Of a stretch of DNA of 64,000 nucleotides, positions 47,128 to 57,522 are shown piece after piece. The DNA comes from Mercenaria mercenaria (lineage: Eukaryota; Mollusca; Bivalvia; Venerida; Veneridae), in the NCBI RefSeq assembly GCF_021730395.1, contig NC_069362.1, positions 92,024,001 through 92,088,000 of the forward strand, written 5' to 3'. The notes under the pieces were generated by a model. It was given only the letters and a program-made list of their open reading frames with translations. It did not search any database and had not been told where the DNA came from. Made by a program: the position numbers and the translations under genes. Numbering within the stretch: the first letter of the stretch is position 1; every line of letters begins with the position of its first letter.

Positions 47128-48533
47128 TGGAAGGGAATCTCCGCCAGGACATGCATGCTGCTAAATGACATTGCTATGTTATTTACTTACATATGCGTTC
47201 TGCAACATTGCAATTGCATTTTAGGGAATTTCCGCCAGGACATGCATGCTGCTAAATGACAAATGCATGTTGCCTTGTGTTATTCGTTTTAAACTAAATG
47301 CAACATCCATGCGTCTTTGTGTTACCTTCCATCCGTTAGTGGCACATACCTTGCATCTTTCGTCACTGGATGTATGTAAAACGCATATTCTTGCGTGTAA
47401 ATGGCAAATGCATCCATTCTGTGGCATATTAAAAGGTTTATGTGGACAAGTTCTAAGTGTTTTGTACGTTTTACTTTCTGAAATTGATTAAATCGTTCCT
47501 CCATTATATAAAACTAACACATGCAACATTTAGTTGTTGCCCGTTGTTTTTTGTTTTTGATATATAGGTCCCTGTTGTAGACCTTTTCTATGTAGGTCCC
47601 TACTAGTATACTATACTTTAAATTCATAAATTCTTAGTATTGCAATGATTGAAATGTATGCAAGGCGAAAACAGTGCTACGTAAGCACTACGCAGCACGA
47701 AGTTAATCAAATGCGACTTTAACATTTGTAATATGAAATTCGTAGAAAGCTGGGAACCAGAATTTCCGGCAGTTTCCGTAAAATCAGTGAACCATGAACG
47801 GTGTTTTAGTAAAATAGTACTCATAATTTCCAGCTGTCCAGGGACGTAATTTCCTCCGAAAACAACACAAGTATACACGGGTAAGTTTAGACTCTCTCAC
47901 CGTTTAACCAACGGAAACTACCGAACACGTGAATTTGCTGTCGAGAGTGGTCTCCCGTGTATACTGATTTGCGCTAAAATTTTTGCTTTTTGTTGGTTCC
48001 CTGTAATGTTGTAATGCACTACCGCTTAAATTTTTGTTATACTGCAAGTTTAAATATTTATTAAGCCGTGTGTTTTAGTATATCATTTTTTGCAGGGAAA
48101 TTGTAATATAAACAAGAACAAAGTGGTTGCAAGCATCACTAATGTTAAATCCAAAAAGCAGTAACAATCAAGTTATGAAAATTTCGGAATATTCACAAGT
48201 CACAACGTTGTTGATAGCTCTTTACATTCAGTAGCAACAACTTCAAATACGCGTAAGAAAACATAGAATACAGTTAGTAATAGCATGAGTATACATTTCA
48301 ATATTACACTAAGCAAACAAAAAGGTTAAACGCACTTGTCAATTACATGCAAGAATAACCGATATTCATGAATGGACTGTTTTCTTAGCATTAAGAAGCA
48401 TTAAAGATGAATTTCTTGTAAGGCAAATGTAAGAAACTAAAATGCAGTTGCAATGTTGCAGAACGCATATGTAAGTAAATAACATAGTAATGTCATTTAG
48501 CAGCATGCATGTCCTGGCGGAGATTCCCTTCCA
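47128..48533. mobile_element. 1.4 kb non-autonomous DNA transposon with 97-bp TIRs
   Basis: The left TIR 47128-47224 and right TIR 48437-48533 are inverted copies with 95 of 97 positions identical, beginning TGGAAGGGAATCTCCGCCAG. Each end is bordered by TA (47126-47127 and 48534-48535), consistent with TA-targeting (Tc1/mariner-like) transposition. The first ~37 bp of the TIR is repeated just inside the left TIR (47225-47262). An inner inverted pair, agtatacacggg / cccgtgtatact, lies at about 47869 and 47955. No transposase is encoded. High TIR identity points to a young insertion. Confidence 0.85.
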
Positions 48534-49297
48534 TAGGAGATTGTGTCATAACTGGTATTTGCTTACTAGAAAATGACACCACTGTAGTCGCTGATTTCAA
48601 AAATAAAAAAATAAAAATACTGGATAAAAGTAATGAGATAGCAGATTGCATAGTATTACCTGGATCCCCTTCATCTTTGTGCAAAACTGAGAACGTGGAA
48701 GTAGCAGTGACACTTCGGACAGAGAAGAAGGTGCAGTTCGTATCCTGTGGTGACACATTATCATTGGGAGCATCGTTCAACACGGAACAGAGGTGTACAG
48801 GTCTTTACTTTGATACAAAACATGATGAACTGTATGTCTCCTGCGATAGCTGGTCACGTAAATCAAAGATTTGCGTATACAAGAGAAGTGGGGACATTCT
48901 TAGGATCTTTGAAACAGACGAAGATGGAAAGAGTCTGTTCTCATATCCGAAAAATATCATCATGGAGCCAATTACGGACATGGTATACATTGCAGATGAA
49001 AGAAATGGGGTCATTGCTTTGAACAGAGATGGTAAGAGAGTATGGACATTTAATGATCCAAAATTACGGGATTTGAACGGGATTTGTCAGCTACCCGGGA
49101 ATCATATGCTTGTTACTGGACGTACTTCGAAGAATTTAGTTCAAATAGGGGATGACGGAAAAGAAGTAGGTGAACTCCTTAATGCGACAGAAGGACTAAT
49201 TAATCCATATACTGTGGTCTGTGATAAAAGGAAGTCTAGAATAATGATAGGGTGTGAGTCGAATGAAATTAGTGTTTATGCATTACGTCGGAAGTAA

Positions 49298-50092
49298 ATA
49301 GCATACATTGTACTGTATCTGAAACACAGAGGATAGTACTTTCTGCGTTAGGCTCAGTAGTTTTCCATACCAATGTACATATAATATTCAAAACTATATG
49401 CTCTGACAGCAATATTTGCACCCAAGTATTAAACTGTTCGAAGAGCATTAACGTTTAAAACTTGATGTCAATACAGAACTTTATACTGAACATGTACACA
49501 GACTATGTCGCTTCTGGACACGATTCTCTCTGCTTTAAGTATATATAAGGTGTTTATCTTACAGTTATTTATATAAACTGTCCATCTGGACGTTATTACA
49601 TCGAATGTACATATTTTTTTCGTCTGCAATATCAGATCTTTGGAAGTCCATGGGTGACTTGGTTTGTCGCGTGTTACTCTGGTTTCATTTGATATGCCCA
49701 GTGCCGCCAACAGTCCATTGTACTGTTTTGTCTTGTTTTTTTTTATTCAGCAGAACTGAAACGAAGGCTGTTCATATGAAGTGGAGAAAATGTTTATATA
49801 TTCAAATATAGTTCAGTGAAATTATCTTTGCATGGGCATGGTATATATGGCAAAAGAGAATGAATGTGGTATTCCTGCATTCAAGAATACAATGTAAGTA
49901 CAGGTAATGGAAATTTAAATATGTTACCTGGTTGCGGCGGCTGAAAGTTTAAATAATCCATGTACATCAGTCATGAGCTTCGAATGAATGTACGCATTAC
50001 GCATTTACACAGAAAATAATCCAGCATATATTAATACATGCAAATTTGATTGGTTTGATAACTTTCTTATTTCTGGACGAAACGTGTAAGTG
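49298..50092. other. Intergenic, nothing recognised
   Basis: 3' flank of the TRIM-like paralogue. No coding region or clear repeat. Confidence 0.3.
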
Positions 50093-51240
50093 TAATAATA
50101 ATAATAATAATAATAACTTTATTTTCTGAAGGTGACATACTAAGTGTACAAATACAGATATTTTACAACTTATTTCCAGTATGGCCTTCAACTGATATAC
50201 ATTCACACATACACACAATTATACAGTCAATTTATAATTTAACATTTATACAAAAATACACATATCAGAATTACTTAAATTTTCTCGACAAATACGTCTC
50301 AAATTAAAGAAGTCTTAAATAAACGTAATGTAACAATAACTATGTTTTAAAAGAATTACCATGCGTCAAAAAGATTATACATGACAATTAAGATACATAC
50401 AAAAAAGAAAGTCTGTCCCATAAGATAATAAATAGCTCCAGATTTGAATAATAAGATAGTATGAATATTATTATTATTGGAAACGAGTACAGTAACATCA
50501 ATTCAACAAAATTCTTGTAATTACAAGTAATTAATTGCTAAAAACTATTGTAACAAGAGAAAATTCTTTAAATTATGCTTGAAAGTAGTTATATTATTAT
50601 TATGAAGTTTAATGTAAGAAGGAAGTGAATTCCATATGAGTGCAGCTTTGTAGCTAAATGTTTGTTTCAGGTAGTTTGTTTTAGGTTTAACAATAGAAAG
50701 ATCCATGTTTTCGATTGGGCGCAGACTGTAATGATCATTATGAACAAAATGTAGTAAATCTGAAATGTATATAGGACAATCTCCTGTTTTACTTTTGTAC
50801 ACTAATAATGAAATGTGGTATTTGCACCTGTTCTCAAAAGACAGAAGTTTTGAACTTTTTAATACTTCATCAAAGTTGCTACACTTTGATTTTGTGATTA
50901 TTTTTATGGCGCGTCTCTGCAAAGATGTAATTTTATCAGTGTCCGATTTGTGACAAAGTCCCCAGACATTGCAACAATACTCCATGGTTGACATAATTTA
51001 TGCGTTGTAATACAATATTTTCATCTCATCTGTTAAGAAAAATGCAATTCTTCTAAGTAGAGCAATTTTTGAGTTTAGTTTATTGGCCACGGTACTAACG
51101 TGGGATTGCCAAGACAGAGTGTCATCGATATATACACCTAGAACTTTCGAAGCACAATATTTTTCAGATAGAGCAATTCCTATTCGATGATCATGGTTGC
51201 GATTCAGCTGTTCATTTATTTTTCATTTAAAGGCCTTTTT
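50093..51240 (-). mobile_element. 5'-truncated LINE with 3' UTR and (TTA)n tail
   Basis: On the minus strand, the end of a non-LTR ORF2: LGVYIDDTLSWQSHVSTVAN, KIALLRRIAFFLTDEMKILY, then MEYCCNVWGLCHK, ITSLQRRAIKIITKSK, ALIWNSLPSYIKLHNNN and FKHNLKNFLLLQ with stop at 50545. One stop separates the first part from the 149-codon open piece 50994-50545. About 450 bp of 3' UTR follow, ending aaaataaagttattattatt. The long open C-terminal frame suggests this copy is younger than the other LINE scraps, and it belongs to a different LINE family (WNSLP and FK motifs) from those at 8100 and 29545. Confidence 0.75.
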
Positions 51241-51444
51241 TTGGTGTTCATGCATATGTAAACCTTGTCTTTTATATAAAACGCACATACTGTTGTCATA
51301 AAACCGATGTATGGCTTTATTCAATGAGTGCGTTATTCTGCAGGGTTTATGCGTCGGGGCTGTATTTTAATGTGTGCATTAAAAGGCATAGTTTACATAC
51401 GCACAGACATCCCAAAAATCCTATATTGAAAGAATATTTGATCT

Positions 51445-51585
51445 TGGCTGGAAGAGGATGAATTATGCGCCCTATGCGGCTGCATTTGAACTATGTAAAG
51501 CGCCTTTGAACGTGAAATTGATCATGAAAAGGGCGCTATATAAATCTGGTATAATAATAATATTAATAACAATAATAATCTTATA
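51445..51585 (+). mobile_element. Retroposon 3' end
   Basis: The segment with gcgccctatgcggctgcatt, gaaaagggcgctatataaat and ctggtataataataatatta is the kind of conserved 3' terminus plus AAT-type tail seen on LINEs and their SINE partners. No body remains. Confidence 0.45.
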
Positions 51586-52945
51586 GAATCAGGAATATGT
51601 CAACGACGGTAATATTTAAACTCCGGTACATTTTATCTAAATGTGTGACCATATACCTCAGATAAAGTAGTTTATATGTTCAAGTGGATAACAATTGTTT
51701 TTATGTGGTGAACATGTTTATCTATATATCAATCATTACCTTCATTTCATTGTAACAAAGAAATGATTATTTGTTTGTTTTATCTTCAGTATCTTATTGT
51801 CTTTTTTTTGAGTATCAATCATTTACACATACATGCACTGCAATAGGACTTCGTTTCTGTGAGGCTGTGGTCCCTGAATTTGGCTATTGTTGTTTTCCAA
51901 CATGACTATACGCTTATGCAAATATTATTAAGGGGACGCATATTGCTACATTCACAGTTCATACAGCAATGCAGAAGTGGTGCATATTCAAGAAATCGAT
52001 GGTGGGAAAATAAAAAACATATTCCTAAACTGATATAATACTGATGGACACCTGTAATATTCAGTATTTAGTGGATAAGGATGTGGTACTATGAATGTAA
52101 TAGGAAAACAGAGGTGTTTGTGAAAGTACATTCAACACAAAATATTAAGCTTTTGTATAAGGAAAAAACAGGTTTTTTACAATAACAGTGTTCCAAATAA
52201 TGTTGAAGGGATGAGATTTTCTTTCTAACACACCAGGTTTGCTTAAAGATGTAAAAATTTAACGCCACGTCAGTTCACCTCGGGATGGACGCCATATTTC
52301 TCATTGATAAAAAATGTAAACAAAAAAATCAGAGGGGGATTAGCATTGCAAGGGCATAACATGACATTCTACACAATGAATACCTTAGAACAGATATCTA
52401 AGATGCTACACAGGTCAGGCGGGTTAAATGCATAATGTCGATCACTTGAAATTCATCTTGAAAAGGTGGTTAATTTTAGTTTGTTTACATGGTTTTTAAT
52501 TTTCCCACGACTTCTCGGCGATTCACTGCAAATGTATTACTGCGCCGGACGAAAGGTAACTCTAATAAACAACGGGAGACAACTTAGGTGTCAGCACGTG
52601 TCCGATTTTTAAAGAAAACATGTCGATGATTATAATTTCTTATCAAATAATAAAAATTATTTTGCATAAAAATAATTCCGTTTATTTTTGGAGAAATATA
52701 CTGAGATATTCGGTCAAGCGGTCAGCTTATTCACGCACGGCTGGTCGCAAAATTTAGATTTGTTTCCCGGTTTATTCAATGTTACTTTATACAAACATGA
52801 AAAGGAACCAGGCGGGCAATCAAGTAAATCCGATTCACGTGCAACCTTTTCAGTTGAAAAACTACATTCGACGAGTACGCTAGCTAGAATCTACTAGAAA
52901 TTACACGTTGACAATTATTTTTGTTAATTCCAACGTTAACGAATT
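51586..52945. other. Upstream flank of the YR retroelement
   Basis: It contains the inverted-end motif at 51928-51944 discussed under the 51932-59667 feature. The last few hundred bases are probably the 5' non-coding part of the retroelement. The small open frame 52688-52897 has no recognisable domain. Confidence 0.35.
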
Positions 52946-54280
52946 ATGCCACGTGGTGTAAGAGGGAGACTTCGCGGTCGTATCCCAAACAGACAGGTAA
53001 GAGCTCATCCACAACCTGCTAACAACAGAGGAAACAGAGCTCGCTCACCGGACAGGGCGCCGGTTCAGGCCCCGGCACGTGCCGACGACAGACAGGAACC
53101 AGATAGAGTTTTGAGAGGCAACAGGGCACGCCTTCATGTTCCGCCACCGGTACAACCACAAGCGAATGTTGCTCAAGGATTCGAACCGGAAAATCCGCGA
53201 GCAGATGGGGCCGACGAACAGGGAGATTATCCACGAAGGAATGAGGCCGATGAACAGAGGGGCAACAGGCGGGGCACCCCGCCTGCTGCGAACGCCGAAC
53301 GACCCAGACATAGCCGGAAACGAGGGCGAGATGAGCTGGAGCTGGACGAAGTCACAGAACATCCACTGCTGCAGAACGATGCGGGTAGGTACCAATTTAT
53401 TGATTTTGAACAGTTAATGCAGGAGTCCCGAATTATAGATAGGCCTACAGTTGGTCCTACCAGTAGCAATAGTAATGTTACAGGTAATACTAACCCTCCA
53501 AGATGTGACATTACGCACGGGGAAAATGCAAATATTTTAAACCTTCCAGCTGGTTCTACCAATGAGACCGGTATAAATATAAATTTTCCGTCGGTCCGCC
53601 TCGCAGACGACGACATAGCAGCCCACGTGCCAGCGTCCTTGAAGCAAAAAATTTGTAAAGGGGAGTACGTTAATCTTTCTTTATTATTAAAAGGGGCAGT
53701 TGAACTCGCAGAGTACTGTAATGGCACTGTATTTAAACTGAACGCAGATGGGTGTATAGAAACGTCACAGCGTGAATGTAAAGAAAAGATTGACGACATT
53801 GAAAAATGGACCAATGCTTTTATCATTTACACGTCCATATATTTATCAAATCACGCCGATAAAGTATATGAAATGCTTCATTACATGTTCAACATTAGGG
53901 AATGCGCAATTAGGAACAATGGGCTTAGCTGGCGAGAATACGACCAACAATTCCGCTTACGCCAAGCTATCTCCCCCTCGCCGTGGTCGAAAATAAATAA
54001 TGAGCTCTGGTGGCGTTGTATGCAACTCCGTCCTACACTGAGAAATGCAGTGAACCCATTCAGGTTTACTTGTAATGACTTTAACAGTGGAAATTGCACC
54101 TGGCCTAACTGTAGGTTCTCGCATATATGCACTAGGTGTTCGGGACCGCACCCGGAAGTAAGATGTGTAAGATCAGGGGCGGCAACTCCGGTCCGAATGC
54201 AATTTCCACAGACTCAAAATACATTTCGCGGGAGACCCTTTAATAGACGCGGCTCGTTTAGAGGCCCAAGAAAACATTAG
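52946..54280 (+). CDS. gag-like ORF of the YR retroelement
   Basis: 444 residues. The N-terminal ~125 residues are basic and low-complexity (Arg, Pro, Ala, Asn rich, e.g. GNRARSPDRAPVQAPARADD), as expected for nucleic-acid contact. The middle (about 210-350) is more ordered and helical (LLLKGAVELAEYCNGTVF, WTNAFIIYTSIYLSNHADKV). Near the C-terminus a Cys/His cluster at about residues 374-408 (FTCNDFNSGNCTWPNC, FSHICTRC, HPEVRC) matches the type found in DIRS/Ngaro gag proteins. An Arg/Gly-rich tail follows. The ORF is relatively GC-rich compared with the surrounding DNA. It would form the particle or RNA-binding component of the element. Treated as a fossil part. Confidence 0.75.
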   Translation: MPRGVRGRLRGRIPNRQVRAHPQPANNRGNRARSPDRAPVQAPARADDRQEPDRVLRGNRARLHVPPPVQPQANVAQGFEPENPRADGADEQGDYPRRNEADEQRGNRRGTPPAANAERPRHSRKRGRDELELDEVTEHPLLQNDAGRYQFIDFEQLMQESRIIDRPTVGPTSSNSNVTGNTNPPRCDITHGENANILNLPAGSTNETGININFPSVRLADDDIAAHVPASLKQKICKGEYVNLSLLLKGAVELAEYCNGTVFKLNADGCIETSQRECKEKIDDIEKWTNAFIIYTSIYLSNHADKVYEMLHYMFNIRECAIRNNGLSWREYDQQFRLRQAISPSPWSKINNELWWRCMQLRPTLRNAVNPFRFTCNDFNSGNCTWPNCRFSHICTRCSGPHPEVRCVRSGAATPVRMQFPQTQNTFRGRPFNRRGSFRGPRKH

Positions 54281-54308
54281 TACCAATGCCACAAAAATAA
54301 GCGATACA

Positions 54309-55933
54309 TTGCGGGGCACCCCGTCAGTACCGCTTATCACTTCAAACATCTATAGTTTAGCTAAAACCCCAATAAAAATTTCAGTTTTAAAACAATACTT
54401 ACGGTTATATGACAAAAAAGAGGCCGAATTTCTGCTAAATGGTTTTACAAATGGCTTTCCTATTCAATATACAGGCCCAAGATTACCAAGAAATGCAAAC
54501 AATTTACGTTCAACTGCACTGAACCCTGAATTGATAAAATCTAAAATAAAGAAGGAAATTGAAGCAGGTAGAGTAGGTGGCCCATTTTCTGAACGGCCAT
54601 TTCCAAATTTAATTGTTTCGCCCATTGGCCTTGTGCCCAAGAAAACTCCTGGGGAATACAGGATGATTCACCACCTGTCGTATCCCCAAGGTCAATCTGT
54701 GAATGATTTTATCGATCCGGAAGTATGTACAGTGCATTACACTAGCTTTGATGAAGCGGTCAAAATGGTCCAAGAACTAGGTCAAAACTGTAAGCTGTTC
54801 AAAACGGATATTCGAAATGCATACAGGCTTATACCTATCCAACCTTCAGATTTGAATTACTTGGTTTCTGTTTTGATGAAAACTACTATTTTGATAAAGC
54901 TCTACCTTTCGGCGCATCCATTAGTTGTATAACCTTTGAAAGATTCGCAAGGTTTTTGGAATTTTGCGTAAAACAAAAGCTCAAAACCGGGGGCCTAATT
55001 CATTATTTAGACGATTTTTTGGGGGGTGAAAAAACGTTAGACAGGTGTACCCAGGCATTAAACATTTTTGAGAACATTATGTCAGATTTAGGCGTCCCAT
55101 TGGCGGAGGAAAAGACCGAAGGACCCACAGAGGTACTAGTTTTTCTTGGCTTGGAGTTGGACTCAATTAACATGCGTGTAAGGATACCTTTAACAAAAAT
55201 TCAAGAGGTTATACAAAAAATAAAAGAAATGCTTCCCCACAATAAGACAACTCTTAAACGGATGCAGTCCCTCATAGGGTCACTGAACTTTTGCTGCCGC
55301 GCAATTCCTATGGCTAGGCCATTCTCACGCCGTTTAATTGATTCTGTATGCGGTTTAACTAAACCCTATCAACATTTAAGACTCAAAAACATGATTAAGT
55401 TAGATTTGAACATGTGGCTTACCTTCTTGGGCGATTTCAACGGGATTTCAGTATTTCATGATAAGTTCTGGGTCTCAAACACTGATATACAGCTATATTC
55501 AGACAGTGCAGGTGGTGAGGGTCTCGGATTCGGCATTTACTTTCAGGGTCATTGGTGCCTAGCAAAATGGCCTCTCAACTGGCATAAAATGGGTATTACT
55601 GCAGATATTACAACGTTAGAACTCTTTCCAATATTAGTAGCGTTGTTTACATGGGGCTCGGATTTGAAGAATAAAAAACTGAAATTCAAATGCGATAACA
55701 TGGCAGTTGTACATATCCTCAATAAATTATCATCGAAATCAGAAAGGGTTATGTGCTTGGTCAGGTTAATAACTCTGCAATGCTTAAAAATGAACATTTG
55801 GTTAAAAGCGGAACATGTTCAAGGTTGTCATAACGACATATGCGACTCCTTGTCCCGTTTTAACTTACAGAGATTCAGAGAGTTGGCGCCAGAGGCGGAC
55901 CCCGAACCTTGTCAGGTACCCGATTTCCTGTAG
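54309..55933 (+). CDS. Reverse transcriptase-RNase H part of the YR retroelement (fossil)
   Basis: RT motifs include SPIGLVPKKTPGEYRMIHHL, the motif A region FKTDIRNAYRLIPI, and motif C as HYLDDFLGG. They are followed by thumb-like QSLIGSLNFCCRAI. RNase H-type acidic positions appear in QLYSDSAGGEGLGFGIYF, TLELFPILVAL, FKCDNMAVVHILN and HNDICDSLSRF. This RT with RNase H directly downstream and no protease is the order used in DIRS/Ngaro elements, where it copies the element RNA into DNA. The part is broken (about one break) and is described as a fossil. Confidence 0.75.
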
Positions 55934-56847
55934 CACGTCTTCAATACAGAGCTAGACAACTCCTTAATACAGCGGTCGCACCAAATACTTTAACAACATA
56001 TCATACGGCATTAAACATGTTCGAAACATTTAGGTCTGATTATAACCTACCTAAATCCTGGCCAATACCTATATCGCAGATTGTGCTATTTTTGACAAAT
56101 TGTTTCGAGAAAGGTCTCTCACCAAGATCTGTCACAACATATTTGGCGGGCATTAACTATTTTCACAAGTTACAAGGATACTCAGATCTTGCTCAAGTAT
56201 TTATAATAAAAAAACTTATTGAAGGTTGCCACAGAAATAGAAAAACCCGTGACAAACGCGCTCCGTTAAGAAAACACGTACTTGAAGCAGTTTGTAACGC
56301 ATTGCCCTCCGTTTGTTATGATATCTATGAAACTAAGCTGTTTACATCATTATTCACTCTAGCATACTTTGGTCTATTTCGGGTCAGCGAATTAGTCGCA
56401 AATCGCGCTTATCAGCGGAGTAATACACTGTTACGAGAGGATGTTTGCCTAACTCAGAACGATAGCTATATCCTCATCAAACTTAGGCGCTATAAAACAA
56501 ACCAACGAGGAAACCCCGTTCTATTCAAAATACCAAAGCAAAAGGAAGCGATAAATATATGCCCAGTTCGTAAACTTCTTGAGTTTTTACAAGTGCGGTC
56601 GGAAAGCCAATATGCTTTGTTCTGTCACCAGAATGGAGCGGCAGTCACGAGATCGCAATTTACGCATGTCTTGACAAAAGCTATTTACATGGCAGGCTAT
56701 AGTACACTAAATCTGAGGTCACACAGTTTTAGGATTGGAAGAGCGACTGATCTCGCAATCTTAGGTCTCCCGTCCGAGGTTATTATGAAAATGGGCAGAT
56801 GGTCGTCGGATTGTTACAAATTATACATACGCAATATTCCAGTGTAG
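55909..56847 (+). CDS. Tyrosine recombinase of the YR retroelement
   Basis: 312 residues overlapping the end of the RNase H part. The N-terminal half is a SAM-like helical DNA-binding region (LLNTAVAPNTLTTYHTALNM, SPRSVTTYLAGINYFHKLQG). The catalytic half carries YFGLFRVSELVANRAY (first Arg), SHSFRIGRATDLAILG (H-x-x-R type motif), MGRWSSDCYKLYIRN (His/Trp region and the nucleophile Tyr). In this order of retroelements the recombinase inserts a circular DNA intermediate, so no target duplication is made. Its length is typical. Confidence 0.85.
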   Translation: MSGTRFPVARLQYRARQLLNTAVAPNTLTTYHTALNMFETFRSDYNLPKSWPIPISQIVLFLTNCFEKGLSPRSVTTYLAGINYFHKLQGYSDLAQVFIIKKLIEGCHRNRKTRDKRAPLRKHVLEAVCNALPSVCYDIYETKLFTSLFTLAYFGLFRVSELVANRAYQRSNTLLREDVCLTQNDSYILIKLRRYKTNQRGNPVLFKIPKQKEAINICPVRKLLEFLQVRSESQYALFCHQNGAAVTRSQFTHVLTKAIYMAGYSTLNLRSHSFRIGRATDLAILGLPSEVIMKMGRWSSDCYKLYIRNIPV

Positions 56848-56949
56848 ATTTTACTTGGTTTAATGATCTGCCCGCGCTCTCTTTGTTTAATTGGTCACAA
56901 TAAGTTACTTATAGTCATATAATATCACCTCTATTCAAGTTAAAATACA

Positions 56950-57522
56950 TTGAAATCTTACATTTTAGACGTATGGGTTTTAGGGGATTCTATTCCCTAC
57001 TGGGCCGGTGTCCGTGCTGAGAAAACCGGAAAACCTAACCTGAGACTTCAGGATATACAGATAGGCTGGTGGGGTGTGCGAGGACTGGGTTGGCAAGGAT
57101 TCAGACATCAGGTGGAAGCTCAAGTTCTCCTGTGCCTGCCACCAAAAATGATAATAGTAAGCCTAGGTGGGAACGATTTAACTAACATTAAAACCCCTGG
57201 AATTAGAGAAATTATCCAAAGGGAAGTTTCCTACCTAAGGGATGCTCTCCCAAATACAGTGATTGTTTGGATGGATATCCTTCAACGGCGTGTATGGAAG
57301 GGTGCAAGGGATGGGCATAAAACTTTAGAACAAAAAAGAAAGCGTTTAAATCGTTTGGGCCGTAGAATTGTACTGGAGTCCGGAAATGGTGATGTCATAA
57401 TGCCTGACATCGACAGTAGCACCAACTTCTACCGCAGTGACGGTGTACATTTAAATGATGTTGGATTGGAGTTCTACCTTGATTACATTAAAGATGTCAT
57501 TTCTAAACACTGTTCAACTTAA
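56950..57522 (+). CDS. SGNH/GDSL-hydrolase-like ORF of the YR retroelement
   Basis: 190 residues. Block I is VLGDSIPYWAG (catalytic Ser in GDS), block III is IIVSLGGNDLTN (GGND, Asn), and block V is YRSDGVHLNDVG (D-x-V-H, Asp and His). A Gly block appears in WWGVRGLGWQGF. These are the four SGNH blocks in order, so the active-site set looks complete. SGNH ORFs are reported in Ngaro-type elements; their role there is unknown. The ORF starts about 100 bp after the recombinase stop on the same strand. Confidence 0.8.
   Translation: MKSYILDVWVLGDSIPYWAGVRAEKTGKPNLRLQDIQIGWWGVRGLGWQGFRHQVEAQVLLCLPPKMIIVSLGGNDLTNIKTPGIREIIQREVSYLRDALPNTVIVWMDILQRRVWKGARDGHKTLEQKRKRLNRLGRRIVLESGNGDVIMPDIDSSTNFYRSDGVHLNDVGLEFYLDYIKDVISKHCST

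Larger units (their letters stand above)
45515..49297 (+). pseudogene. TRIM-like paralogue split by a TIR transposon
   Basis: Paralogue of 20564-22557. Exon 1 is 45515-45843 (two B-box-like modules, C..C, CQDCGSYICSQC and ERCSIHHGRILDRYC). Its donor is ag|gtaatt, phase 2, the same place as in the first copy. Exon 2 starts 46743 after a long poly-T acceptor and encodes the coiled coil (IKELAEASREEVRTKHDKLV). Relative to the first copy, about 23 codons are missing in frame in the coiled coil after DKRS. At 47128 a 1406-bp transposon begins. After it, the propeller resumes at 48536 (GDCVITGICLLEN) and stays open to the stop at 49297. About 48 codons present in the first copy (from SVLDYCFKLE to MKQEE) have no counterpart, so the insertion came with a deletion. 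The propeller part is well preserved, so the loss looks recent. A functional spliced product is not excluded but no splice sites were seen at the junctions. Confidence 0.75.
52946..57522 (+). mobile_element. DIRS-order (Ngaro-like) tyrosine-recombinase retroelement fossil
   Basis: Parts in order: a gag-like ORF (52946-54280), an RT-RNase H part (54309-55933), a tyrosine recombinase (55909-56847) and an SGNH-hydrolase-like ORF (56950-57522). A tyrosine recombinase instead of an integrase or protease defines the DIRS order, and an SGNH ORF is known from Ngaro-type elements. No adenine methyltransferase of the DIRS1 type was seen. The element looks nearly whole, with about one break, in the RT part, so it is a young fossil. 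Its terminal split direct repeats could not be recognised by eye, so the true outer ends are uncertain and lie somewhere in the non-coding flanks. Confidence 0.8.

Noticed and set aside
52688-52897. 69-aa ORF upstream of the gag-like ORF
   Set aside because: No domain; more likely 5' non-coding sequence of the retroelement.
53019-54151. Minus-strand ORFs of up to 199 aa under the gag-like ORF
   Set aside because: They are antisense shadows of a GC-rich coding region with no recognisable domain.
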